Below are positions 25,556 to 33,934 of a DNA stretch of 35,460 bases, piece after piece; position 1 is the stretch's first letter; each line of letters opens with the position of its first letter. The stretch is from Zoogloea sp. (lineage in GTDB: Bacteria > Pseudomonadota > Gammaproteobacteria > Burkholderiales > Rhodocyclaceae), in contig WBTZ01000045.1 in assembly GCA_009026175.1 (NCBI GenBank), positions 1 to 35,460 on the forward strand. Reading direction: 5' to 3'. The notes below the pieces were generated by a model. That model was given only the letters and a program-made list of their open reading frames with translations, was not told the origin of the DNA and searched no databases. The position numbers and the translations under genes were made by a program.

Positions 25556-26881
25556 TTACAGTTGTTTCGGACGCTGATCGATCACGCGACGGGCCTTGCC
25601 GGTCTGGGTGCGCGGGATGCTGTCGAAGTCCATCACATTGACCTTGGTGGAGATGCCGATGATGGTCTTGATGTGGCCGGCCACGCCACGGGCGATCTCC
25701 TCGATGACGCCGCGACCGAGCTTGCCGCTGAGTTCCCGTTGCAGCTCGCAGCGCACTTCCACGTTGTCCAGGTGGCCGTCGCGGGTCAGCACGATCTGGT
25801 AGTTGCCGGTCAGGCGGGGCTCGCGCAGGATCTGCTCCTCGATCTGGGTCGGGAAGACATTCACGCCGCGCACGATGAGCATGTCGTCGGAACGGCCAAC
25901 GATCTTGTCCATGCGCCGGAATGAGCGGGAAGTCGGCGCCAGCAGGCGGGTCAGGTCGCGGGTGCGGTAGCGGATGACCGGGAAGGCTTCCTTGGTCAGG
26001 GAGGTGAACACCAGCTCGCCCTCCTCGCCGTCCGGCAGCACTTCGCCGGTTTCCGGGTCGATGATCTCGGGGTAGAAATGGTCTTCCCAGATCACCGGGC
26101 CGTCCTTGGTTTCGATGCATTCACAGGCGACGCCCGGGCCCATCACCTCGGTGAGGCCGTAGATGTCGATGGCGTCGATGCCCAGCTTGCGCTCGATCTC
26201 GGCACGCATGCCCTGCCCCCACGGTTCGGCACCGAAGATGCCGACCTTCAGGGAGATCTCCTCGGGCTTGATGCCGAGGCGCTCGAACTCCTCGGCGATC
26301 ACCAGGGAGTAGGACGGGGTGACCATGATGATCTCGGGCTTGAAGTCCATGATCTGCTGGACTTGCTTCTCGGTCTGGCCGCCGGACATCGGCACGGCGC
26401 AGCAGCCGGCGCGCTCGACACCGTAGTGGGCGCCCAGGCCGCCGGTGAACATGCCGTAGCCGTAGGCGACATGGACCATGTCACCCGCCCGGCCGCCGGC
26501 GGCACGGATCGAACGGGCCACCACGTCGGCCCAGTTGTTCAGGTCGTTCTTGGTGTAGCCGACGACGACCGACTTGCCGGTGGTGCCGGACGACGCGTGC
26601 AGGCGGGCCAGCTTGTTGCGCGGCACGGCGAAGAGGCCGAACGGATAGTGGTCGCGCAGGTCGGACTTGGTCATGAAGGGGAACTTGGCCAGGTCGGCCA
26701 GGGACTTCAGGTCATCCGGATGCACCCCCTTCTCGACGCACTTCTTGCGGTAGGGCTCGACGTTGTCGTAGGTGTGGCGCACCGACCACTTCAGGCGGTC
26801 GAGCTGCAGGGCGGAAATCTCGTCACGGCTGGCGGTCTCGATGGGATCGAGTTCGCCCGGCTGGGCTTGCTTGGCGGTCAT
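25556..26881 (-). CDS. paaK: Phenylacetate-CoA ligase
   Basis: Activates phenylacetate with ATP and CoA, the entry step of the pathway. The 441-residue protein is a compact member of the adenylate-forming family with the phosphate loop HASSGTTGKSVVV (about 95-107), YGLTEVMGPGVA (A5 region) and the C-terminal hinge and lysine region VRGVNVFPTQIEE. Length and the substrate-pocket segment GYGMFTGGLGAHYG are typical of PaaK. It sits 22 bases before paaJ and 44 after paaI. Confidence 0.97.
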   Translation of the reverse strand: MTAKQAQPGELDPIETASRDEISALQLDRLKWSVRHTYDNVEPYRKKCVEKGVHPDDLKSLADLAKFPFMTKSDLRDHYPFGLFAVPRNKLARLHASSGTTGKSVVVGYTKNDLNNWADVVARSIRAAGGRAGDMVHVAYGYGMFTGGLGAHYGVERAGCCAVPMSGGQTEKQVQQIMDFKPEIIMVTPSYSLVIAEEFERLGIKPEEISLKVGIFGAEPWGQGMRAEIERKLGIDAIDIYGLTEVMGPGVACECIETKDGPVIWEDHFYPEIIDPETGEVLPDGEEGELVFTSLTKEAFPVIRYRTRDLTRLLAPTSRSFRRMDKIVGRSDDMLIVRGVNVFPTQIEEQILREPRLTGNYQIVLTRDGHLDNVEVRCELQRELSGKLGRGVIEEIARGVAGHIKTIIGISTKVNVMDFDSIPRTQTGKARRVIDQRPKQL

Positions 26882-26925
26882 GGGGGGTCTCCTCTCCGTG
26901 TTGTTCGATGAATGCTGCCAGGCGC

Positions 26926-27387
26926 TCAGGCGGCAGCCAGACCGGCGATGACTTCGCCGGAGATTCGGTAGCTCTTGCCCCGGAACAGGGCGATGGCCTT
27001 GCCGGCGCTGTCACGCACGGTGACGTCGTAGACGCCGGTGCGGCCGGAGGCGGACATCTCGATGGCTTCCGCGCTGAGGGTGTCGCCTTCCTTGCCCGGG
27101 GCCAGGAAGTCGATGTTGCAGGCGGAGGCCACCGTATTCTTGTTGTAGCTGTTGCAGGCGTAGGCGAAGGCCGTGTCGGCCAGCGAGAAGATCAGGCCAC
27201 CGTGGCAGATGTGATGGCCATTGACCATGTCGCCACGCACCGGCATGGACAGGCGGGCGTAGCCCTGGCGCACGGCGTCGATGCGCATGCCCAGTGCGTT
27301 GGCAGCCCGGTCGCGGGCCCACATGGCTTCGGCCACGGCCTCGGCCAGGGCCTGGGGATCGGTGGGGATGGCTGTATTAGCGGTCAT
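26926..27387 (-). CDS. paaI: Hydroxyphenylacetyl-CoA thioesterase PaaI
   Basis: A hotdog-fold thioesterase of 153 residues that frees CoA from stalled or unproductive phenylacetyl-CoA derivatives. The conserved stretch HHICHGGLIFSLADTAFAYA contains the catalytic Asp, followed by ACNIDFLAPG and RTGVYDVTV. The start is placed at ATG 27387, with AGGA upstream. A TTG at 27405 would add six residues. The start lies 11 bases inside the end of paaH. Confidence 0.93.
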   Translation of the reverse strand: MTANTAIPTDPQALAEAVAEAMWARDRAANALGMRIDAVRQGYARLSMPVRGDMVNGHHICHGGLIFSLADTAFAYACNSYNKNTVASACNIDFLAPGKEGDTLSAEAIEMSASGRTGVYDVTVRDSAGKAIALFRGKSYRISGEVIAGLAAA

Positions 27388-28912
27388 GGATGTTCTTTCC
27401 TGCAAAGACCTGCTGCTGGATCAGGGGCGACACGCGGTAGCGGTCTTCACCATAGAAGCGGGCCAGGTTCGAGAGGACGTGGCTGATCTGCGGCAGGCCG
27501 GCAAGGTCGGCCCAGGCCAGCGGGCCGCGGGGGTAATTGACCCCCAGGCGCATGGCGTTGTCGGCGCCGGCGGCGTCGCAGACACCTTGGTTCACCGCAT
27601 CGGCGGCTTCGTTGGCGAGCATGGCGACGGTGCGCATCACCGCCAGCCCCGGCACATCCCCCAGGCGCGACACGGTGAAACCGGCGGCCTGCAGCAGGCC
27701 GACGACCGAGGCCACGGCCGGCGCAAAGCAGCCCTGCGCCGCGCCGATGGCCACACGCGTCGCACTGGCGTAGTCGAGGGCCAGGTCGATCAGCACGGTG
27801 TTGGGAATTCCGCTCTCGGCGGCACGCTGGGTGGCGGTGCGCCCGTCGGTGATGAAGAGGACGGCATCCCCCACCCGGGCAATACGTTCGTCGCCGGTAT
27901 CGCCCCAGGTGTAGGCCACGCCACGCTCGTGCAGGCGGTCGGCCAGGGCCAGGGCAGCGGCGCTTTCACCAAACAGGTGGATGTCGGTCGGTGCCGGTTG
28001 GGTCACCACGCTCTTCGGCTGGGGCTTCTCGGCCCCTTCCCGGTAGTCATAGAAGCCACGGCCACTCTTGCGGCCGAAGAAGCCTGCGTCCACCAGCTCC
28101 TGCTGGATCAGCGAGGGGGTGAAACGCTGGTCGTTGTAGAAGGCATTCCACACCGAGCGGGTCACGGCGAAGTTCACGTCGTGACCGATCATGTCCATCA
28201 GCTCGAAGGGACCCATGCGAAAGCCGCCCGCCTCGCGCATCACCGCGTCGAGGGTGGCGCAGTCGCCGCCGCCTTCGTTGAGGACGCGCAGGGCCTCGGC
28301 GTAATACGGGCGGGCCACCCGGTTGACGATGAAGCCCGGGGTTGAGCGGGCATGCACCGGGGTCTTGCCCCAGGCCGCCGCGCTGGCGAACAGGGTGTCG
28401 GCCACGGCCTTGTCGGTGGCCAGGCCGGAGACGATCTCCACCAGGGCCATCAGCGGCGCCGGATTGAAGAAGTGCAGGCCGGCCAGGCGCTCCGGGCGCT
28501 TCAGTGCGGCACCGATGGCGGTGACGGAGATGGACGAGGTGTTGGTGCCGAAAATGCAGTCGGCCGCGACGATGTCTTCCAGGTCGCGGTAGAGCTTCTG
28601 CTTGGCCTCGAGGTTTTCGACGATGGCTTCGACCACCAGGGCGGCATCGGCCAGATCGGCGAGCTGCTCGACAGGAACCAGACGGGCGCTGGCGGACTGC
28701 GCGGCCTCCTGGCTCATCTTGCCCTTGTCGGCCAGCCTGGCGAACTGGGCCTGGATGCCGGCGACCGCCTTGGCTGCGGCGTCCGGACGGTTGTCGAGGA
28801 GCTTGACCACGTGCCCGGCGGCAGCGGCCACCTGGGCGATACCGGCGCCCATGGCCCCGGTGCCGACCACGGCGATGACGGATTGGGTAGAGAGGGCCTG
28901 GCTCACGTTCAT
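27377..28912 (-). CDS. paaH: 3-hydroxyadipyl-CoA dehydrogenase
   Basis: Oxidises 3-hydroxyadipyl-CoA with NAD in the lower pathway. The 511-residue protein has an N-terminal Rossmann motif VVGTGAMGAGIAQVAAAAGH (from about residue 15), the family signature FFNPAPLMALVEIVSG, a first 3-hydroxyacyl-CoA dehydrogenase C-domain (SRPGF-like RSTPGFIVNRVARPYYAEA) and a second C-terminal copy (RTVAMLANEAADAV). This matches PaaH, with somewhat more length than the 475 of E. coli. Its ATG overlaps the paaG stop (ATGA, 28909-28912). Confidence 0.96.
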   Translation of the reverse strand: MNVSQALSTQSVIAVVGTGAMGAGIAQVAAAAGHVVKLLDNRPDAAAKAVAGIQAQFARLADKGKMSQEAAQSASARLVPVEQLADLADAALVVEAIVENLEAKQKLYRDLEDIVAADCIFGTNTSSISVTAIGAALKRPERLAGLHFFNPAPLMALVEIVSGLATDKAVADTLFASAAAWGKTPVHARSTPGFIVNRVARPYYAEALRVLNEGGGDCATLDAVMREAGGFRMGPFELMDMIGHDVNFAVTRSVWNAFYNDQRFTPSLIQQELVDAGFFGRKSGRGFYDYREGAEKPQPKSVVTQPAPTDIHLFGESAAALALADRLHERGVAYTWGDTGDERIARVGDAVLFITDGRTATQRAAESGIPNTVLIDLALDYASATRVAIGAAQGCFAPAVASVVGLLQAAGFTVSRLGDVPGLAVMRTVAMLANEAADAVNQGVCDAAGADNAMRLGVNYPRGPLAWADLAGLPQISHVLSNLARFYGEDRYRVSPLIQQQVFAGKNIHDR

Positions 28913-29706
28913 TCCCCGGTGAACTTGGGCGCGCGCTTTTCCATGAAGGCCGCCACGCCTTCGGCGTAGTCCGGGCTCCAGCCAAGCTCGCGCATGAAGC
29001 CGCCCTCAAAGGAGAGCTGCTGCTCCAGGGTGTGGCCGGCGGCGGCATGCATGGCCTGGCGGGTCCGCACCAGGGCCTTGGTCGGCATGGTGGCCAGCTG
29101 GCCGGCCATGGCATCGACCTTGGCAACGAATTCGGCGTCGTCGTAGGCGGCCCAGATCAGGCCCCAGTCGGCGGCCTTCTCGGCGGGCAGCTTGTCGGCC
29201 AGCAGGGCCAGGCCCATGGCGCGGGCCATGCCGACGCGCTGGGGCAGGAACCAGGTGCCGCCGGTGTCCGGCACCAGCCCGATCTTGCTGAAGGCCTGCA
29301 GGAAGGAGGCGGACTTGCTGGCCACCACCAGGTCGCAGGCCAACGCCACGCTAGCCCCCGCACCGGCGGCGATGCCGTTTACCGCGGCGATCGTGGGCAC
29401 CCGCAGGTTCTGCAGGCGCAGCACCAGGGGCTTGTAGTTCTTCTCGACCACGTTGCCGATATCCGGCATTCCGCCGCCGGGCGTGCGGGCCATGTCCGGA
29501 TCGGCCAGATCCTGGCCGGCACAGAAGGCACGACCGGCGCCGGTAAGGACCAGCACGCGAACGGACTTGTCTTCCTGGACGCGGTCCAGGACGTCACGCA
29601 GTTCGGCGTGCATCTCGCCGGTGAAGCTGTTGAGCTTGTCCGGGCGGTTGAGGGTCAGGCGAGCGACGCCCGCCTCCACCGTGAAGAGGATGTTCTTGTA
29701 GTCCAT
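28909..29706 (-). CDS. paaG: Ring-1,2-epoxyphenylacetyl-CoA isomerase
   Basis: Turns the ring epoxide into the seven-membered oxepin-CoA and also shifts a double bond later in the pathway. The 265-residue crotonase has FCAGQDLADPD (oxyanion hole), GAGASVALACD without the hydratase glutamate, and LVPDTGGTWFLP with the catalytic Asp known from E. coli PaaG. These features separate it from the two other crotonases in this operon. It lies 9 bases after paaN and overlaps paaH by four bases. Confidence 0.96.
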   Translation of the reverse strand: MDYKNILFTVEAGVARLTLNRPDKLNSFTGEMHAELRDVLDRVQEDKSVRVLVLTGAGRAFCAGQDLADPDMARTPGGGMPDIGNVVEKNYKPLVLRLQNLRVPTIAAVNGIAAGAGASVALACDLVVASKSASFLQAFSKIGLVPDTGGTWFLPQRVGMARAMGLALLADKLPAEKAADWGLIWAAYDDAEFVAKVDAMAGQLATMPTKALVRTRQAMHAAAGHTLEQQLSFEGGFMRELGWSPDYAEGVAAFMEKRAPKFTGE

Positions 29707-29715
29707 GGCGGGTCC

Positions 29716-31383
29716 TCAGGCGTGGTAACGGCGCTGGATCACGCGGAAGCGGTTGGCGACGAAGGCCGAGTCGGCGTAGGACGCGTTGGCCGCCGGGTTG
29801 CCGCCGGTACCGTGGTAGTCGGAGAAGGCGGCCGACTGATTGACGAAGACGCCGCCGGTCAGGTTGATCGACAGGGCGACCTTGCTGCGCCAGGTCGCTT
29901 CGGTCATCGCATCGATGACGTCCTGCCTGGTGGAGTAGACGCCGGCGGTCAGGGCACCGTGGGTGCTCACCACACGCTCGGACAGGGCGATGCCGGCGGC
30001 AGTGTCGGCCACCTTGACGATGAAGCTGATCGGGCCGAAGCGCTCCTCCATGTAGGCCTTCTCGTCGGCGGCATCGCAGGCCAGCAGCACCGGGGTGCGC
30101 ACCTTGGCGGCCGGGAACTCGGGGTTGTCGAGGGCCGTGGAGGCCAGCACGACCTTGCCCAGGGCGCCGCTGTTGGCCAGCTCGATGCGCTCTGCGGTAT
30201 CGGCGGACTGGATCGCGCCCAGCACGGCATGGGCCACTTCGGGCTTGGACAGGAAGCGCTCGATGGCCTTGGCCAGATCGGCGCAGAACTCGTCGTAGCT
30301 CTTCGGGCCGTCCTCGGTCTGGATGCCGCCCGCCGGCACGAAGAGGGCCTGGGAAGTGGTGCACATCTGACCGGAGTACAGGGACAGGGTGAAGGCCAGG
30401 TTGCCCAGCATCGCCTTGTAGCTGTCGGTGGAGTCGATGACGATGTTGTTCACGCCGGCCAGCTCGGCATACACCTGGGCCTGGCGGCTGTTGTCGATCA
30501 GCCACTGGCCGAACACGTTGCCGCCGGTGAAATCCACCGACTTGACGGCCGGGTGGGTGGCCAGGGCCTGGGTGGTGGCGCGCTTGTCGGTGACGCACAG
30601 GCTGACCAGGTTGGGGTCGATGCCGTTCTCGGCCAGCACGGCGCGGATGGTGCGCACGGTGATGGCAGCCGGCAGGATGGCATTGCTGTGGGGCTTGACG
30701 ATCACCGCGTTGCCGGTGGACAGCGCCGCGAAGAGGCCCGGATAGGTGTTCCAGGTCGGGAAGGTGCCACAGCCGATCACCAGGCCGATGCCGCGCCCGA
30801 CGATCTGGAAATGCTTCTTCATGACCAGCGGCGGGTTCTTGCCCTGGGGTTTTTCCCAGACGGTCTCGGCGGGTACGAAGCTCTGCTCGCGCCAGGCATA
30901 GGCGACGGCCTCGAGGCCGCGGTCCTGGGCGTGGGGGGCGCCGGCCTGGAAGGCCATCATCCAGCCCTGGCCGGTGGTCATCATCACCGAGTGGGCCAGC
31001 TCGAAGCTCTGCTTGTTGAGGCGGTCGAGGATCTCGAGACAGATTCCGGTGCGGCCATCGGCCCCCACGGCCTGCCAGCCCTTCATGGCCTCGAGGCCGG
31101 CGGCGATCAGGACTTCCGGATCACACACGGGGTAGCTCACGCCCAGTTCGATGCCATAGGGCGAGGATTCGCCGCCATGCCAGCCGCCCTGCCCCGGCTG
31201 CCCCAGCTCGAACTGCTTGCCCAGGTGCGCTTCGAAGGCGCGCTTGCCATCGTCGGGCGCGGTCTCGCCATAGAGCTTGGGGCTGGGCATTTCCGGGAAG
31301 GCCGACCAGTAGGAGCGGGTGGCGATGGCGCCAAGGGCACCTTCCAGGGTTGCACGGTGCTTTTCGAACAGGGGATGCGTCAT
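29716..31383 (-). CDS. paaN: Oxepin-CoA ring-opening aldehyde dehydrogenase PaaN (stand-alone, no hydratase domain)
   Basis: Oxidises the semialdehyde formed after hydrolytic cleavage of oxepin-CoA. The 555-residue protein is an aldehyde dehydrogenase with nucleophile Cys341 (SGQMCTTSQ), general base Glu307 (YAELAGVNN) and the cofactor loop FTGGNVFGQ. E. coli PaaZ is about 680 residues with a C-terminal MaoC-type hydratase that is absent here. The Azoarcus-type pathway uses a separate enoyl-CoA hydratase-like enzyme for ring hydrolysis. It is the first gene of the 14-gene operon, with GGAGA before the ATG. Confidence 0.93.
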   Translation of the reverse strand: MTHPLFEKHRATLEGALGAIATRSYWSAFPEMPSPKLYGETAPDDGKRAFEAHLGKQFELGQPGQGGWHGGESSPYGIELGVSYPVCDPEVLIAAGLEAMKGWQAVGADGRTGICLEILDRLNKQSFELAHSVMMTTGQGWMMAFQAGAPHAQDRGLEAVAYAWREQSFVPAETVWEKPQGKNPPLVMKKHFQIVGRGIGLVIGCGTFPTWNTYPGLFAALSTGNAVIVKPHSNAILPAAITVRTIRAVLAENGIDPNLVSLCVTDKRATTQALATHPAVKSVDFTGGNVFGQWLIDNSRQAQVYAELAGVNNIVIDSTDSYKAMLGNLAFTLSLYSGQMCTTSQALFVPAGGIQTEDGPKSYDEFCADLAKAIERFLSKPEVAHAVLGAIQSADTAERIELANSGALGKVVLASTALDNPEFPAAKVRTPVLLACDAADEKAYMEERFGPISFIVKVADTAAGIALSERVVSTHGALTAGVYSTRQDVIDAMTEATWRSKVALSINLTGGVFVNQSAAFSDYHGTGGNPAANASYADSAFVANRFRVIQRRYHA

Positions 31384-31421
31384 GCGTCTGTCTCCGGTTG
31401 GGTTTGTTCTACTGGAGACAA

Positions 31422-31450
31422 ACGTTACAAATTCATCTGATCTATGTCAA
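31422..31450 (-). promoter_or_regulatory. Candidate promoter of the paa operon
   Basis: The minus strand reads TTGACA (31445-31450), 17 bases, then TAACGT (31422-31427), about 40 bases before paaN. The -35 is perfect and the spacing ideal. The -10 is weak, which would fit a regulated promoter. A GTATCAAAT motif (31457-31465) lies directly upstream. Confidence 0.6.
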
Positions 31451-31620
31451 TGCTTGGTATCAAATATTTCTGCTAGGTTTGCAGAAAATTTCTTTATGAG
31501 GAATTTGTTTACCATTTTCAAAACCAATAAAAACAATAAGTTAAATAATTTTTCTGGCTATTTCCGTGAAAAACTCATGGTGCACAGCGGAAAAACCCGA
31601 CGCACTTGAAAATCCAAACC

Positions 31621-31659
31621 GATACAAAATTGTTGACTACGTAGATTATTTTGTATCAT
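31621..31659 (+). promoter_or_regulatory. Inverted repeat overlapping a candidate promoter of the di-iron oxygenase gene
   Basis: Perfect 10-base arms GATACAAAAT (31621-31630) and ATTTTGTATC (31648-31657) flank a 17-base spacer that contains CTACGTAG. A -35-like TTGACT (31633-31638) lies in the spacer and a -10-like TATCAT (31654-31659) covers the right arm, at a short 15-base spacing. A protein bound here would block this promoter. Confidence 0.55.
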
Positions 31660-31730
31660 TATTGACCTCACAAACCGTATGGGTTTGCACGCCAACCGCA
31701 TTCAGACGGATCAACCAAAGGAGGAGTCAC

Positions 31731-32759
31731 ATGGCCAGCCACAAGGAACGTTTTGCCGACAAGATGGAGTTCCCGCCGGAAACCCCGCAACCCAACATCT
31801 ATCCCCTGTCCTGGAACAGCAAGACGAAGAAGCTGCAGGAAGTCTGGGAAGCTTCCCTGCGCGAGAACTGGGACCCCGAAAAGCTGCCCTGGGACACCCT
31901 GGACCTGGACAGCTACACCTGGGAAGAGCGCGAATCCATCGCCTACTGGTGGAGCCTGCTGTCGGTCTTCGACGCCTCTGCCCCCCCGGTGTTTGCCGAA
32001 GCCCTGATCAAGACCTACGAGGTCCACGAGGAAGACCCGGTGCGCAAGTGCTTCTTCTCGGTGACCCGCGACGAGCAGAACCACGAAATCATGTGCGGCC
32101 TGGCCATCACCAAGCTGCTCGGCCACCCGGACCCGCTGACCTACGAGCCCAAGACCGAACTCGGCAAGCGCCTTCAGAAGAACGTGCGCTGGCTGTATTT
32201 CAATGGCGGCCGCTACTGGACCGGCTACAAGCAGGCCGTGCCCAAGTACGACCTAGCCGTGCTGTTCAGCTCCTTCCTGATGGGTGAGATCGCCGCCGCC
32301 ACGATCTTCAAGCAGATGTACGAGAACTCCCGCGAGGCGGTGTTCAAGGAAGGCTTCAAGAACATCGGCCGCGACGAAGGCCGCCACATGGCGATCTGCA
32401 TGGCGGTGATGGAGCGCGACTACCCGGGCCTCAAGGAAGAAACCAAGGCCATCGTCACCAAGCAGATCCGCGCCGGCTACCTGTTCCTGTCCGCGGTGCT
32501 GTTCGAGCCGCCGATGGAGTTCTGGGACCTGCCGGAAGACTTCATCGGCAACCAGCGCGAAGCCGAGGAAGTGGCACGCGGCGCTGGCTTCGGTATCCCC
32601 ACCTATGAAGCCAAGCTGCAGAACTGGAAGAACGCCATGATCAACCTGAAGGGCGTCCTCGACCGCTACAACATCCCCTTCCCGGCCATCCCTGAAGTGG
32701 GCATCACCGGTCAGGAAGTCAGCGACCTGGACATGGAAGACATCATCCCGGTGTTCTGA
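31731..32759 (+). CDS. R2/ferritin-like di-iron oxygenase, uncharacterised
   Basis: A 342-residue soluble, all-helical protein with the carboxylate-bridged di-iron pattern: Glu90 (or Asp81), Glu115/His118 (TRDEQNHE), Glu186 (FLMGEIAAA) and Glu216/His219 (GRDEGRH). The start ATG 31731 has GGAGGAG upstream. It is not PaaA, BoxB (about 475 residues) or a bacterial multicomponent monooxygenase alpha subunit (about 500), and resembles the ribonucleotide reductase R2/AurF-type group in size. The next plus-strand gene encodes a matching reductase, so it is probably an oxygen-activating enzyme. The substrate is unknown. Location between the paa operon and paaX suggests an aromatic acid or its CoA ester. 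Confidence 0.82.
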   Translation: MASHKERFADKMEFPPETPQPNIYPLSWNSKTKKLQEVWEASLRENWDPEKLPWDTLDLDSYTWEERESIAYWWSLLSVFDASAPPVFAEALIKTYEVHEEDPVRKCFFSVTRDEQNHEIMCGLAITKLLGHPDPLTYEPKTELGKRLQKNVRWLYFNGGRYWTGYKQAVPKYDLAVLFSSFLMGEIAAATIFKQMYENSREAVFKEGFKNIGRDEGRHMAICMAVMERDYPGLKEETKAIVTKQIRAGYLFLSAVLFEPPMEFWDLPEDFIGNQREAEEVARGAGFGIPTYEAKLQNWKNAMINLKGVLDRYNIPFPAIPEVGITGQEVSDLDMEDIIPVF

Positions 32760-32775
32760 TCCAGGACCACACGAG

Positions 32776-32808
32776 CGATGCAGGGGCACTGAAGTCGCCC
32801 CTGCATCG
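32776..32808. repeat. REP-like palindrome between oxygenase and reductase genes
   Basis: Perfect 12-base arms CGATGCAGGGGC and GCCCCTGCATCG with a 9-base loop (ACTGAAGTC). A related sequence occurs twice more at 33936-34023. There is no U-tract, so it is better read as a repeated extragenic palindrome that may stabilise or partly end the oxygenase transcript. Confidence 0.65.
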
Positions 32809-32879
32809 TCCCCCATACGCCCCACCCCACTGAAAACGACAAGGGCACGAACAGCCCCACAACCTGACAGGAATCCTCA

Positions 32880-33929
32880 ATGGCCCGCATCATCATGCAA
32901 CCCTCGGGCAAGTCGGTGGAGTGCGCCTATGGCGACACCGTGCTGATGGCCCTCGAAAAGGCAGGCTACGCACTGCCCAACAACTGCCGCGCCGGCGCCT
33001 GTGGCGAATGCAAGGTCAAGGTCACCGCCGGCCAGTTCGACCAGGGCATGGTCCTCGACATGGCCCTGTCCCAGGACGAGCGCCGCCAGGGCTACGGCCT
33101 GATGTGCATGGCCAAGCCCATCTCCGACGAACTGAGCATCGAATGGGGCACCGAAGACGCCAAGCCCAAGCTCTTTCCCCCCCGGGAAGATGCCCTCTTC
33201 GTGGTCACCGACAAGCGCAGCGTCGCCGAGCGGGTGGTCGAGCTGCGTCTGCGTCCGGTCGGCCAGCCGATCCGCTACTGGCCTGGCCAGTATGTGACCA
33301 TCGGCAATCCCCGCGCCAACATCCCGGCCCGTGCCTATTCCATCTCCAACGCCCCCCGCCCGGACGGCGAGCTGGTGCTGCAGGTAGCCCGCGCCGATGG
33401 TGGCGTGACCAGCGCCTGGGTGCACGACAGCCTGGCGATCGGCGAGAGCGTCAAGGTGTCCGGCGCCTATGGCACCTTCATCGGCGACCCCGGCGTCGAC
33501 ACCCCGGTGCTGTGCCTGGCCGCCGGCACGGGCCTGGCTCCCATCCTGGCGCTCACCGAGGCGGCGCTGCGGCGCGGCTTCCGCAAGCCGGTCACCATCC
33601 TGATCTCGGCACGCAGCGAGGCGGATGTCTATGGCCGAGGCCTGCTCGCCTGGTGGCGGACCAAGCACCGGAACTTCGACTACAAGATCACCCTGACCCG
33701 CGAAGAGCGCGACGGATACCTCGGCGGACGGGTCGATGCGGTGCTGCCCGGGCTCTTCCCCGATCTGTCCCGGCACACGATTTTCGCTGCAGGCAGCCCG
33801 GCCTTCGTGGACAGTGGTGTCGCCGCCGTCAAGGCCCTGGGTGCCAAAGCGGAGCTCATCCACACCGAAGGCTTCTTTGCGCAGCAACAACCCGTGGTAC
33901 CGGACGCGGCGCACCTGCTGACGTTGTAG
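32880..33929 (+). CDS. Ferredoxin-flavin NAD(P)H reductase, partner of the di-iron oxygenase
   Basis: The 349-residue protein has an N-terminal plant-type [2Fe-2S] domain with Cys36, Cys41, Cys44 and Cys76 (CRAGACGEC), then a flavin-binding domain with RAYSISN (151-157) and a nucleotide domain with AAGTGLAPILAL (about 214-225). The domain order (ferredoxin first) is that of methane/toluene monooxygenase reductases and opposite to PaaE. AGGA precedes the ATG. It should feed electrons to the oxygenase encoded 120 bases upstream. It is too different in domain order to be a second PaaE, but could in principle serve other oxygenases. Confidence 0.9.
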   Translation: MARIIMQPSGKSVECAYGDTVLMALEKAGYALPNNCRAGACGECKVKVTAGQFDQGMVLDMALSQDERRQGYGLMCMAKPISDELSIEWGTEDAKPKLFPPREDALFVVTDKRSVAERVVELRLRPVGQPIRYWPGQYVTIGNPRANIPARAYSISNAPRPDGELVLQVARADGGVTSAWVHDSLAIGESVKVSGAYGTFIGDPGVDTPVLCLAAGTGLAPILALTEAALRRGFRKPVTILISARSEADVYGRGLLAWWRTKHRNFDYKITLTREERDGYLGGRVDAVLPGLFPDLSRHTIFAAGSPAFVDSGVAAVKALGAKAELIHTEGFFAQQQPVVPDAAHLLTL

Positions 33930-33934
33930 CGCTC

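Larger units (their letters stand above)
31384..31730. promoter_or_regulatory. AT-rich divergent regulatory region between paaN and the di-iron oxygenase gene
   Basis: This 347-base gap is clearly richer in A and T than its surroundings (especially 31460-31560) and has no believable gene. It holds the two promoters listed separately and three copies of a GTATC-centred motif: TTGGTATCA at 31454-31462, and the arms of the palindrome at 31621-31657. PaaX or another regulator could control both directions from here. Confidence 0.6.

Noticed and set aside
29032-31440. 802-codon plus-strand frame opposite paaG and paaN
   Set aside because: Low-complexity Gly/His/Gln/Val composition typical of antisense frames in GC-rich genes. 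The same holds for the 805-codon frame at 23224-25641 and the 665-codon frame at 20466-22463.
32880-33929. Second copy of paaE
   Set aside because: Domain order is reversed (ferredoxin at the N-terminus), so it belongs to a different reductase group.
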